A stretch of 64,000 nucleotides of DNA, from NCBI GenBank assembly GCA_044238435.1, contig JBIIDH010000001.1:1-64000 (forward strand). The letters run 5' to 3'. Each line of letters opens with the position of its first letter. Position 1 is the first letter of the stretch. This DNA is from VFMC01 sp044238435 (GTDB lineage Bacteria; Actinomycetota; Acidimicrobiia; Acidimicrobiales; Ilumatobacteraceae). Made by a program: the position numbers and the translations under genes. The notes under the pieces are model-generated. The model was not told the origin of the DNA, ran no database searches, and saw nothing but the letters and a program-made list of their open reading frames with translations. Below are positions 25,397-33,254 of the stretch, one piece after another.

Positions 25397-25924
25397 ATGA
25401 CGTACCCGAACATCCTGGTCTTCGTCGACTTTCCGACCGACGATGTGAACGCCGCTCGCGCCTTCTACGCCGAGGTCTTCAACTGGGAGGTCGAGGACCG
25501 CATCAAGGACCTCTTCGCCCGTATCGTCCCGGGCCAGAACTTCAAGCTCGACGACGGCACCCAGGGGCCCACGGGCAACCTGCACATGGGCATCGCCAAC
25601 GCGGCCGACATGCGGCCGCGACCCGACTACGTGTCGGGCGAGCCCACCACGCTGAACCGCACCGGCCGTGGTGCTCGCGCCTGGATCCTGGTCAGCGAGG
25701 ACGACTCGTTCGAGCGCATCCTCGAGGCAGCGGTGCGCCTCGGTGGCACCGAACTGTGGCGCAACCACTTCTGGACCGAGTTCGGCGGCGCCAACGCCTC
25801 GTTCATAGACCCGTGGGGCAACCAGATCATGCTGTGGCAGCACCTGCCCGATGTGGAGCGCGACGAGGAGAGCCACCAGGTGGTGGGCGAACACAAGATC
25901 CCCGAGGGCTGGACCGTCGAGTGA
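25397..25924 (+). CDS. VOC (glyoxalase/bleomycin resistance) family protein
   Basis: 175 aa. FVDFPTDDVNAARAFYAEVFNW (in parts, about residues 9-30) is a typical VOC opening, and NASFIDPWGNQIMLWQ (about 134-149) a typical VOC close with a metal-ligand strand. It may be a lyase, isomerase or dioxygenase-fold binding protein; the reaction is not predictable. Leadered start with AAGGGAG. It converges with the PLP decarboxylase gene with 22 nt between the stops. Confidence 0.82.
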   Translation: MTYPNILVFVDFPTDDVNAARAFYAEVFNWEVEDRIKDLFARIVPGQNFKLDDGTQGPTGNLHMGIANAADMRPRPDYVSGEPTTLNRTGRGARAWILVSEDDSFERILEAAVRLGGTELWRNHFWTEFGGANASFIDPWGNQIMLWQHLPDVERDEESHQVVGEHKIPEGWTVE

Positions 25925-25946
25925 CCGCCCGGCGCGGAGCCGACGC

Positions 25947-27194
25947 TCAGTCGATGGTGCCGTAGGCGCCCTGATCGCCTGAGGCGGCGGCTGCGGTCAC
26001 CTCGTCGATCGACGCGCCGAGATCGGCGAGGAATGACTCCACCTTGTCGGCGTGCACGGCATTCACGGTGAGGTGCAGCGACGGGGGAGGGCCCTGCCGG
26101 TCGACGTACCAGCCGCGCCGCCACAGCGCGTCGGCGACCGCGTACACATCGAGTGCCGATGGGTCGGCAGCGCCGAACGACAGCAGCATCGCATCGGGTT
26201 CGGCGCGCAGCACCAGTTCGGGCATCGACCGCACGGCGGCAGCGATCTGCTCGGTGGCGCGTCGGGCGTCGGCCGTGAGGCGGAGGTACCCCTCGTCGCC
26301 CAGGTGGTGCATCACCGCCCACGCCGCGGCCATCGGACCGCCACCCTTGGTGCCCAGCACACCCGACGAGCCGTACATGCCGCCGAGCCAGTTGTCGGTG
26401 ACGAAGGTCTGGTAGGCACGCAGTCGCTTCGAGCGGTGCATGATCACCGACGCACCCTTCGCGGTGTAGCCGAACTTGTGCAGGTCGACCGAGATGCTGG
26501 TCACCCCCGGCACCGTGAAGTTCCACGGGGCGATGTCGTAGCCCAGCCGGGCGAGATACGTCAGCGTCACGCCGCCCATGCAGGCGTCGACGTGGCAGTT
26601 GATGTCGCGCTCGGCGGCCAGGGCGGCGATGTCGGCGATGGGGTCGACCACACCCTGCGGGTACTGGGGTGCCGAGCCCACCACCAGCACGGTGTCGTCG
26701 TCGATGGCGTCGGCCATCGCGTCTGCATCGGCTCGCCAGTCGTCGCGCACGGCAACCCGTCGGCTCTCGAGGCCGAAGTAGTAGCACCCTTTCTCGAACG
26801 CCGCGTGGGCACTGGTGGGCAGCACCACGTTCGGCCGGGCAACGCCTCGCTCGGCGCGGCCCCGCTCGCGTGCCGCCTTCACCGCCATGAGAATGCTCTC
26901 GGTGCCGCCACTCGTCATGAATCCGGCACCATCGGGGCCCGCCTGCAGCCAGTCGGCCACGATTCCCACCACCTCGGCCTGGATGGTGCGCAGGCTGGGG
27001 AACGCATCGGTGTTGAGGGCGTTGTCGGTGCTGAAGCGGCGGTGCGCCTCGTCGGCGACGGCCGACACCTCGGGCCCCGCGTAGTAGGCGAGCGTGAACG
27101 CCCGCCCGTCGCGCCACCGGACGTCGTGCTCCTTCAGCGCGTCGAGCCGGGCGAGCACCTGATCGGCAGGAACGCCGGAGGAGGGGAGTGTCAT
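25947..27194 (-). CDS. PLP-dependent group II decarboxylase / sphingosine-1-phosphate-lyase-like protein
   Basis: 415 aa, fold-type I PLP enzyme. GFMTSGGTESILMAVKAAR (about residues 92-110) holds the phosphate loop, HVDACMGG the PLP-binding Asp, and SVDLHKFGYTAKG the Schiff-base Lys. The DLHKFGY context resembles the sphingosine-1-phosphate lyase branch more than glutamate decarboxylase. The substrate may be an amino acid or a phospho-amino alcohol. ATG 27194 is leaderless with TACGTT (27206-27201) 6 nt upstream. It diverges from a class V aminotransferase. Confidence 0.88.
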   Translation of the reverse strand: MTLPSSGVPADQVLARLDALKEHDVRWRDGRAFTLAYYAGPEVSAVADEAHRRFSTDNALNTDAFPSLRTIQAEVVGIVADWLQAGPDGAGFMTSGGTESILMAVKAARERGRAERGVARPNVVLPTSAHAAFEKGCYYFGLESRRVAVRDDWRADADAMADAIDDDTVLVVGSAPQYPQGVVDPIADIAALAAERDINCHVDACMGGVTLTYLARLGYDIAPWNFTVPGVTSISVDLHKFGYTAKGASVIMHRSKRLRAYQTFVTDNWLGGMYGSSGVLGTKGGGPMAAAWAVMHHLGDEGYLRLTADARRATEQIAAAVRSMPELVLRAEPDAMLLSFGAADPSALDVYAVADALWRRGWYVDRQGPPPSLHLTVNAVHADKVESFLADLGASIDEVTAAAASGDQGAYGTID

Positions 27195-27200
27195 GACGGC

Positions 27201-27237
27201 AACGTACCCGAGCAGCCCACTCGGGCCTGCCTACGCT
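27201..27237. promoter_or_regulatory. Back-to-back -10 hexamers of divergent PLP-enzyme genes
   Basis: Minus strand: TACGTT at 27206-27201, 6 nt before ATG 27194. Plus strand: TACGCT at 27232-27237, 6 nt before GTG 27244. The two promoters are only 25 nt apart, so their -35 regions overlap. Confidence 0.5.
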
Positions 27238-27243
27238 CGGTTG

Positions 27244-28401
27244 GTGCGCACCGACGGCTTCCTCCTGAACCCCGACATCACGTTCCTGAACCACGGTTCG
27301 TTCGGAGCGTGCCCGGAGCCGGTGTTCGCGGCGTACCAGCGCCTGCAGCTCGAGATGGAACGCCAGCCGGTCGAGTGGTTGGCCCGTCGCTCCGACGACC
27401 TGCTGGGCGCTGCCCGGGCGCGCCTGGCCGCCTACCTCGGTGCGCAGGCCGACGACCTGGTGTACGTGCCCAACCCCACCACGGCGGTGAACATCGTGGC
27501 GCGCAGCCTGCGCCTGCAGCCGGGCGACGAGGTGCTCACCACCGACCACGAGTACGGTGCGATGAACCGCACCTGGCGGGTGATCTGCGAGCAGGCCGGG
27601 GCGCGCTACGTGCAGGTGCCCGTCCCCGTACCGGTCTCCACGCACGCCGACTTCGTCGAGCGACTGTGGGCCCAGGTCACCGAGCGCACCAAGGTGATCT
27701 TCCTCAGCCACATCACCAGCGACACCGCGCTCGTGTTCCCGGCCGACGAGATCTGCCGCCGGGCCAGGGCCGCCGGCATCTTCACCATCGTCGACGGGGC
27801 GCACGTGCCGGCCCACATCCCGCTGCACCTCGGCACCCTCGACGCCGACATCTACACCGGCGCCTGCCACAAGTGGCTGTGCGCCCCGAAGGGCTCGGCG
27901 TTCCTGTGGGCCCGCCGCGACGTGCAGCCGATGCTGCGTCCGCTGGTGGTGAGTTGGGGATGGGAGCCCGCCGTGCCCGGTCCCTCGCCGTTCATCGACC
28001 ATCACCAGTGGCAGGGCACCCGCGACCTGAGCGCGTTCCTGGCCACACCTGCGGCCATCGACTACGAGGAAGCCAACGACTGGGACGGTGTGCGCGAGCG
28101 CTGCCACGCCGCTGCCGTCGAGGCGAGCGCACTGCTGCACGGCGTCACCGGGTGCGAACCGTTCAGCCCCGAGCACACCGGCGACCAGCGTTCGCCCATC
28201 TGGTACGGGCAGATGGTGGCCATCCGCCTGCCCGACCACGTCGATGTGGCCGACCTGAAGCGGCGCCTGTACGACGACCACCGCATCGAGGTGCCCGTCT
28301 ACCGCTGGGCCGACATCCCCATCCTGCGCGTGTCGATCCAGATGTACAACACCCCCGACGACGTCGACCGCCTCGCCGCCGCCCTCCGCACGCTCCTCTG
28401 A
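27244..28401 (+). CDS. Class V aminotransferase (isopenicillin N epimerase-like)
   Basis: 385 aa from GTG 27244. It opens with FLLNPDITFLNHGSFG, the usual N-terminus of the CefD-like branch. VPNPTTAVNIVARSL contacts the cofactor phosphate, IVDGAHVP gives the PLP Asp, and GACHKWLCAPKGSAFL the catalytic Lys. Family members are racemases, epimerases or desulfurases of amino acids. An in-frame ATG at 27193 overlaps the start codon of the divergent gene (CATG); GTG 27244 was preferred for its -10 at 27232. A hairpin follows its end. Confidence 0.88.
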   Translation: MRTDGFLLNPDITFLNHGSFGACPEPVFAAYQRLQLEMERQPVEWLARRSDDLLGAARARLAAYLGAQADDLVYVPNPTTAVNIVARSLRLQPGDEVLTTDHEYGAMNRTWRVICEQAGARYVQVPVPVPVSTHADFVERLWAQVTERTKVIFLSHITSDTALVFPADEICRRARAAGIFTIVDGAHVPAHIPLHLGTLDADIYTGACHKWLCAPKGSAFLWARRDVQPMLRPLVVSWGWEPAVPGPSPFIDHHQWQGTRDLSAFLATPAAIDYEEANDWDGVRERCHAAAVEASALLHGVTGCEPFSPEHTGDQRSPIWYGQMVAIRLPDHVDVADLKRRLYDDHRIEVPVYRWADIPILRVSIQMYNTPDDVDRLAAALRTLL

Positions 28402-28415
28402 CCCGCCACCACCCG

Positions 28416-28462
28416 CCGCGATGAGCACCCTGCGCAGCAGGTGCGCATGTTGCTCATCGCGG
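28416..28462 (+). terminator. Long hairpin after the class V aminotransferase gene
   Basis: CCGCGATGAGCA (28416-28427) and TGCTCATCGCGG (28451-28462) form a perfect 12-bp stem with a 23-nt loop. No T run follows. It lies between the aminotransferase stop and the amidohydrolase promoter. Confidence 0.6.
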
Positions 28463-28479
28463 TGGCGGGGGAGGGCGGC

Positions 28480-28485
28480 TAACGT
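28480..28485 (+). promoter_or_regulatory. -10 hexamer of a leaderless gene
   Basis: TAACGT, 7 nt before ATG 28493 of the amidohydrolase. Confidence 0.5.
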
Positions 28486-28492
28486 CGGCGCG

Positions 28493-29365
28493 ATGGGGAT
28501 GCCGACCGACATCGGGGTGATCGACCTCATGCTGGGCATCCCCGAACCGGGCATGCGCGCCCACTGGTACGACTTCTTGAAGCCGAACCTGCGCGACACC
28601 GAGAGCCAGTCGATGGCGATGCCGGCGCAGTACCTGTTCAAGGACATCCCCGACGACCCGAGCGATGCCGACATGATCGCCTGGACCGTCGACCAGATGA
28701 ACGGCCACGGCATCGCCAAGGCGCTCATCGGCGTCGACCTCGCCGGCGGCATCCAGAACGACGCCATCGTCCGACACCCCGACCGTTTTTTCGGCTGCCT
28801 GCACGTCGATCCCAACGGCGGTATGGCCGTGGTGCGCGCCATCCAGGAGGCGCACGACCGGCTCGGCATCAAGGGCGTGTCGCTGTTCCCCTCGGGCTGC
28901 AACCCGCCGGTGCCCATCGACGACAAGCGCATGTACCCGGTGTACGCGAAGTGCGCCGAACTCGGCATCGCCGTGCTGTGCTGCGTGGGCGTGCCCGGGC
29001 CGCGGCTGCCGATGGCGGCCCAGCACGTCGAACGCATCGACGAGGTGTGCTGGTACTTCCCCGAGCTCACCTTCGTGATGCGCCACGGCGGCGAACCCTG
29101 GGTCGACCTCGCCGTGAAGCTGCTGCTGAAGTGGCCGAACCTCTACTACAGCACGTCGGCGTTCACGCCCCGGCGCTACCCGCAGGAGATCATCGACTTC
29201 GCCAACACCCGGGGGAGCGACAAGGTGATGTACGCCGGCTACTTCCCGATGGGCCTCAGCCTCGGCCGCATCTTCCGCGAACTGCCGAACGTGCCGCTGC
29301 GCGACGAGGTGTGGCCGAAGTTCCTGCGCGACAACGCCGTGCGCGTGTTCGGACTCGACCGATGA
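28493..29365 (+). CDS. Amidohydrolase-family (amidohydrolase_2) protein
   Basis: 290-aa TIM-barrel protein. HPDRFFGCLHVDPN and MRHGGEPWVDLA match strands of the amidohydrolase_2/ACMSD-like family, hydrolases and decarboxylases of aromatic ring-cleavage products. The N-terminal HxH metal motif is not evident (the start reads TDIGVIDLMLG), so activity needs caution. ATG 28493 is leaderless, behind TAACGT at 28480. Its end overlaps the start of a Rieske oxygenase (ATGA), so the pair is an operon. Confidence 0.78.
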   Translation: MGMPTDIGVIDLMLGIPEPGMRAHWYDFLKPNLRDTESQSMAMPAQYLFKDIPDDPSDADMIAWTVDQMNGHGIAKALIGVDLAGGIQNDAIVRHPDRFFGCLHVDPNGGMAVVRAIQEAHDRLGIKGVSLFPSGCNPPVPIDDKRMYPVYAKCAELGIAVLCCVGVPGPRLPMAAQHVERIDEVCWYFPELTFVMRHGGEPWVDLAVKLLLKWPNLYYSTSAFTPRRYPQEIIDFANTRGSDKVMYAGYFPMGLSLGRIFRELPNVPLRDEVWPKFLRDNAVRVFGLDR

Positions 29366-30339
29366 GTGCACCCCTGCAGCAGCGACCCACCAGCGAACGC
29401 TGGCCGTGGCCCATCCCGTTCGGCTGGTTCGCCCTCGGCTGGTCGCACGAACTGACCGAGCAACAGGTGCTGCCGCGGCACGTGTTCGGCGCCGACACCG
29501 TGCTGTGGCGCGACGCCGACGGAACCGCCCACCTGCACGACGCCTACTGCCCCCACCTCGGCGCGCACCTCGGCGTGGGCGGCAGCGTCGACGGATGCAC
29601 CATCGTGTGCCCGTTCCACGCCTGGGCGTTCGATGCCGAAGGCCGCAACACGATCATCCCCTACAGCGACCGCACCAACGCCAAGGCCCGCCTGCGCACC
29701 TACCCGGTGGTCGAGCGCAACGGGCTGATCATGGCCTGGTACCACCCGCACGAGGCCGAGCCGCAGTGGGAGATCCCCGAGGTGCCCGAGTTCGGCACCA
29801 CAGGTGTGGGGGAGGAGTTCAGCGACCCGTTCACCCGCCAGTTCGAGATCGCCACGGCATGGCAGGAGATGGCCGAGAACGGCGTCGACTCGGCCCACTT
29901 CCGCTACGTGCACGGTACTGCCGAGGTGCCCGTGCTCGAGAGCTACGAGACCGAGGGCCATCGCTCGCGGATGCGGTCGAAGCAGTTCTTCGTCACGCCT
30001 CGGGGCACCACCGAGGGCCGCATCGACAGCGACGGGTGGGGCCCGGGCTTCTCGGTGGTGCGTTTCAGCGGCATCGTCGAGACCCTGCTGCTGGGCTGTG
30101 CCACCCCGGTGGAACGCGACCGGTGCGAGATGCGGTTCACGTTCTGCGTGCGTCGTTTCGCCGACGACCGGGTCACGAGCAGTGTGGGCGAGGCCTTCGT
30201 GAACGAGGTGTCGCGGCAACTGCTGGAAGACAAGCCGATCTGGGAGCACAAGACCTACATCGACCGGCCAGCACTCGCCGACACCGACGGACCCTTCGCC
30301 GCCTTCCGCCGCTGGGCCAGCCGGTTCTACGCGGCCTGA
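29362..30339 (+). CDS. Rieske non-heme iron oxygenase, KshA-like
   Basis: 325-aa terminal oxygenase. Rieske motif CPHLGAHLG, then CPFHAWAFD; mononuclear iron motif ENGVDSAHFRYVHG. The DSAHF context and overall length resemble 3-ketosteroid 9-alpha-hydroxylase KshA and related actinobacterial oxygenases. It is translationally coupled to the amidohydrolase, which suggests oxidation followed by hydrolysis in a small degradation module. No ferredoxin reductase is present in the window. Substrate unknown. Confidence 0.86.
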   Translation: MSAPLQQRPTSERWPWPIPFGWFALGWSHELTEQQVLPRHVFGADTVLWRDADGTAHLHDAYCPHLGAHLGVGGSVDGCTIVCPFHAWAFDAEGRNTIIPYSDRTNAKARLRTYPVVERNGLIMAWYHPHEAEPQWEIPEVPEFGTTGVGEEFSDPFTRQFEIATAWQEMAENGVDSAHFRYVHGTAEVPVLESYETEGHRSRMRSKQFFVTPRGTTEGRIDSDGWGPGFSVVRFSGIVETLLLGCATPVERDRCEMRFTFCVRRFADDRVTSSVGEAFVNEVSRQLLEDKPIWEHKTYIDRPALADTDGPFAAFRRWASRFYAA

Positions 30340-30360
30340 GCAGCGCGGATCACCCGTCGA

Positions 30361-31191
30361 ATGGCCATCCTCCTCGCCGCCGTCGCCGCCGTGCTGCTGG
30401 GCGCCTCCGACTTCTTCGCCGCCCGCTCGGCGCGCCATGCCGCCAGCCTCACGGTCACCCGCACGGTGGTGCTCACCTCGGCCGTGCTGTCGCCGCTGCT
30501 GGTGCTGGTGGTCGACTCGCGGTGGATCGGCCGCGACATGCTGCTGGGCGCGCTGGCCGGGCTGTCGATGATCACCGGGCTGATGCTGCTCTACCACGGC
30601 TACAAGGTGTCGCGCATCGGCATCGTTGCTCCCATCTCGTCGGTGCTGCTGGCTGCCGTACCGGTCGTCACCGATCTGGTGCGCGGCGAGCGCCCCAGCA
30701 CCCTCGGCACGGTCGGCATCGCCATCGGCCTCGTCGCCGTGGTGCTGACCAGCTATCAGCCGGGCGGCGAGGGCAGCGTGCGCCAGGGCGCCATCCTCGG
30801 GGTCACCTCGGGCATCGGGTTCGGCATCGCCTTCACGCTGATGGGCGAGGTGAGCGCTGAGGCCGGCCTGGCGCCCGTGTTCGCTCAACGTGGCACCGGA
30901 CTGGTGCTGCTGTGCGTGATCGCCCTGTTCCGGGCCGAGCCGTTCCTGGTGCAGCACCCGCTCGGCCGACGCATGGCGATGATCAGCGGCGTGTTCGGCG
31001 TGGTGGCCATCGGCTCGCTGCAGTTGGCGTTCCGCGAGGGGGCATCGGGCCCGGTGTCGGTGGCCGGCTCGCAGTTCGCCACCGTCGCCGTCATCCTCTC
31101 GGTGCTGTTCAACCGCGAGCGGATGCGCTGGTGGCAGGGCATCGGGGTGGGCGCCACCGCCGTGGGTGTCGCCCTGATGGCCCTCGGCTGA
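30361..31191 (+). CDS. EamA/DMT-superfamily transporter
   Basis: 276-aa membrane protein with about ten predicted helices arranged as two EamA repeats. The first starts at residue 2 (AILLAAVAAVLLGASDFFAA) and the second near residue 138 (GAILGVTSGIGFGIAFTL). Such proteins export metabolites or amino acids. ATG lies 21 nt after the Rieske gene on the same strand, so it probably belongs to that operon. A strong hairpin follows. Confidence 0.87.
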   Translation: MAILLAAVAAVLLGASDFFAARSARHAASLTVTRTVVLTSAVLSPLLVLVVDSRWIGRDMLLGALAGLSMITGLMLLYHGYKVSRIGIVAPISSVLLAAVPVVTDLVRGERPSTLGTVGIAIGLVAVVLTSYQPGGEGSVRQGAILGVTSGIGFGIAFTLMGEVSAEAGLAPVFAQRGTGLVLLCVIALFRAEPFLVQHPLGRRMAMISGVFGVVAIGSLQLAFREGASGPVSVAGSQFATVAVILSVLFNRERMRWWQGIGVGATAVGVALMALG

Positions 31192-31216
31192 CGGCCCCAC
31201 ACCGGTCGGCGCCGAT

Positions 31217-31258
31217 CTTGTTCGAGTTTCCGTTGTGTACGACCGAAACTCGAACAAG
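31217..31258 (+). terminator. 14-bp stem hairpin of low GC between the EamA and FKBP genes
   Basis: CTTGTTCGAGTTTC (31217-31230) pairs perfectly with GAAACTCGAACAAG (31245-31258) around a 14-nt loop. Its composition (about 43% GC) is far below that of the surroundings. Probably a terminator; a mobile palindrome is the alternative. Confidence 0.6.
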
Positions 31259-31323
31259 TTCGGGTGTGGCTACCGCCGCAAGCCAGCGTCGACCCGCCAG
31301 GGACTGGCCGACCGGACAGCGGC

Positions 31324-31329
31324 TAGGGT
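31324..31329 (+). promoter_or_regulatory. -10 hexamer of a leaderless gene
   Basis: TAGGGT, 6 nt before ATG 31336 of the FKBP gene. Confidence 0.5.
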
Positions 31330-31335
31330 CGAGAC

Positions 31336-31713
31336 ATGAGCGATCGCACCAAGCCTTCCATCACCATTCCCGCCGGCGACCCGCCCGCCGACCTGCTGAT
31401 CGACGACGAGATCGTCGGCGACGGCGACGAGGCCACCATCGGCAAGCGGGTCACCGTGCACTACGCCGGTGTGGCGTGGAGCACAGGCAGCGAGTTCGAC
31501 GCCAGCTGGAACCGCGGCGAGACGTTCAGCTTCCGCCTCGGCGCCCGCGAAGTGATCGAGGGCTGGGACCGCGGCGTGAAGGGGATGAAGGTGGGTGGCC
31601 GTCGGCGCCTCACCATCCCGGCCGACCTGGGCTACGGCAGCAGGGGAGCGGGCGGGGTGATCAAGGGCGGCGAGACCCTCGTGTTCGTCGTCGACCTCGT
31701 CTCGGTGCGCTGA
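31336..31713 (+). CDS. FKBP-type peptidyl-prolyl cis-trans isomerase
   Basis: 125 aa, one FKBP domain with no signal peptide, so a cytoplasmic prolyl isomerase/chaperone. TVHYAGVAWSTGSEFDASW, FRLGAREVIEGWDRGVKGMK and GGRRRLTIPADLGYG carry the conserved binding-pocket residues, and it ends in LVFVVDLVSV. Leaderless ATG. The next gene (MttB family) starts 10 nt after its stop and has no separate promoter visible, so the two may be co-transcribed. Confidence 0.94.
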   Translation: MSDRTKPSITIPAGDPPADLLIDDEIVGDGDEATIGKRVTVHYAGVAWSTGSEFDASWNRGETFSFRLGAREVIEGWDRGVKGMKVGGRRRLTIPADLGYGSRGAGGVIKGGETLVFVVDLVSVR

Positions 31714-31723
31714 GCAACCGTCG

Positions 31724-33238
31724 GTGAGCCGCCTCAACCGCACCCGTACTCGGCGCGAGGCGACCGGCGCCACGCCACAGCCGTTCACCCCGCTGCGCAA
31801 CCCGTACCGTCCGGTGGAGGTGCTGTCGGCCGACCAGGTCGAGCACATCCACCGCTCGTCGCTGCAACTGCTGGCCACCACCGGGATGCGCATCCTCGAT
31901 GCACAGGCGCGGCGCTACTTCGCCGACGCCGGGTGCGTGGTCGACGACCTGATCGTGCGGTTCGACCCCGAGATGGTGGAGGCCACCGTCGCCCTCGCTC
32001 CTGCCGAGTTCACCCTGCGGGCCCGGAACCCGCAGCACTCGATCACGCTCGGCGGCAACCATGTGGCGTTCAGTGCCGTGGGAGGCCCCGCCTTCACCCA
32101 CGACCTCGACCGCGGGCGTCGCGGCGGCTCGGCCGCCGAACAGCGCGAGTACCTGCAGCTCATCCAGATGCTGGGCGTGGTGCACCAAGAGGGTGGCGGC
32201 CCGTTCGAGGCACTCGACCTGCCCGCCGAGACCCGGCACCTCGACCTCTACCTGAGCCTCATCCGCACCCTCGACAAGAACTGGCAGGCCGTTGCGCTGG
32301 GCCGCGAGCGCGCGGCCGACGCCATCGACATGGCCGCCATCGCCCTCGGCACCGACCGCGACGGTCTGGCTGCCATGCCCGCCGTGATGGCGGTCATCAA
32401 CACCAACACCCCGCTCACGCTCGACATCCCGATGGCCGAGGGGCTCATCGAACTCGCGGGCGCCGGACAGGCGGTGTGCGTCACCCCGTTCACGCTCGCC
32501 GGCGCCATGGCCCCGGCCACCATCGCCGGCGCGCTGGTGCTCCAGAACGCCGAAGCGCTGGCCGGTATCACCCTCACCCAACTGGTCAGGCCCGGCGCAC
32601 CAGCCATCTACGGCTCGTTCACGTCGAACGTCGACATGCGCAGCGGCTCGCCGGCCTTCGGCACTCCTGAGTTCACCCGTGCCGCGCAGGCGAGCGGCCA
32701 ACTGGCCCGCCGCTACGGGCTGCCGTTCCGGTCGTCGAACACCACGGCCTCGAACGCCGTCGACGCCCAGGCCGCCTACGAGAGCGGCATGTCGCTGTGG
32801 GGCGCCGTGATGGGCGGCGCCCACCTGGTGAACCACGCCGCAGGCTGGTTGGAGGGAGGGCTCACGGCGTCGTTCGAGAAGCTGATCATCGACGCCGAGA
32901 TGCTGCAGATGATGGCCGAGTACCTGAAGCCCATCGAGGTGAACGACGCCGAGATCGGCCTCGACGCCATCGCAGCCGTGGGGCCCGGCGGGCACTTCTT
33001 CGCCTCACCCCACACGATGGAGCGCTACGAGCGGGCGTTCTACTCGCCACTCGTGTCGGACTGGCGCAACTTCGAGACCTGGCAGGAGTCAGGCTCGATC
33101 GACGCCACCCACCGCGCCAACCGCATCTGGAAGCAGTTGCTCGACCAGTACGAGGCGCCCGTGCTCGATCCAGCCATCGACGAAGCGCTCGTCGACTTCG
33201 TGGTCCGCCGCCGGGCGGCGCTCGACTCGGTGGCCTGA
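31724..33238 (+). CDS. MttB-superfamily methyltransferase (non-pyrrolysine), second copy
   Basis: 504 aa, clearly homologous to 20640-22226: RPVEVLSADQVEHIHRSS, CVTPFTLAGAMAPATIAGAL and PFRSSNTTASNAVDAQAAYES align throughout. There is no in-frame TAG. The Arg-rich N-terminus (RLNRTRTRREATG) is typical of this group. GTG 31724 with a poor ribosome-binding site, 10 nt after the FKBP stop. Presumed to demethylate a quaternary or tertiary amine onto a corrinoid or another acceptor that is not encoded in the window. Confidence 0.9.
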   Translation: MSRLNRTRTRREATGATPQPFTPLRNPYRPVEVLSADQVEHIHRSSLQLLATTGMRILDAQARRYFADAGCVVDDLIVRFDPEMVEATVALAPAEFTLRARNPQHSITLGGNHVAFSAVGGPAFTHDLDRGRRGGSAAEQREYLQLIQMLGVVHQEGGGPFEALDLPAETRHLDLYLSLIRTLDKNWQAVALGRERAADAIDMAAIALGTDRDGLAAMPAVMAVINTNTPLTLDIPMAEGLIELAGAGQAVCVTPFTLAGAMAPATIAGALVLQNAEALAGITLTQLVRPGAPAIYGSFTSNVDMRSGSPAFGTPEFTRAAQASGQLARRYGLPFRSSNTTASNAVDAQAAYESGMSLWGAVMGGAHLVNHAAGWLEGGLTASFEKLIIDAEMLQMMAEYLKPIEVNDAEIGLDAIAAVGPGGHFFASPHTMERYERAFYSPLVSDWRNFETWQESGSIDATHRANRIWKQLLDQYEAPVLDPAIDEALVDFVVRRRAALDSVA

Positions 33239-33254
33239 GCCCAGGTCGTCCTGC

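Noticed and set aside
20640..33238. Pyrrolysine use in the two MttB-family genes
   Set aside because: Neither gene has an in-frame TAG; both read straight through the region where Pyl occurs in true MttB.
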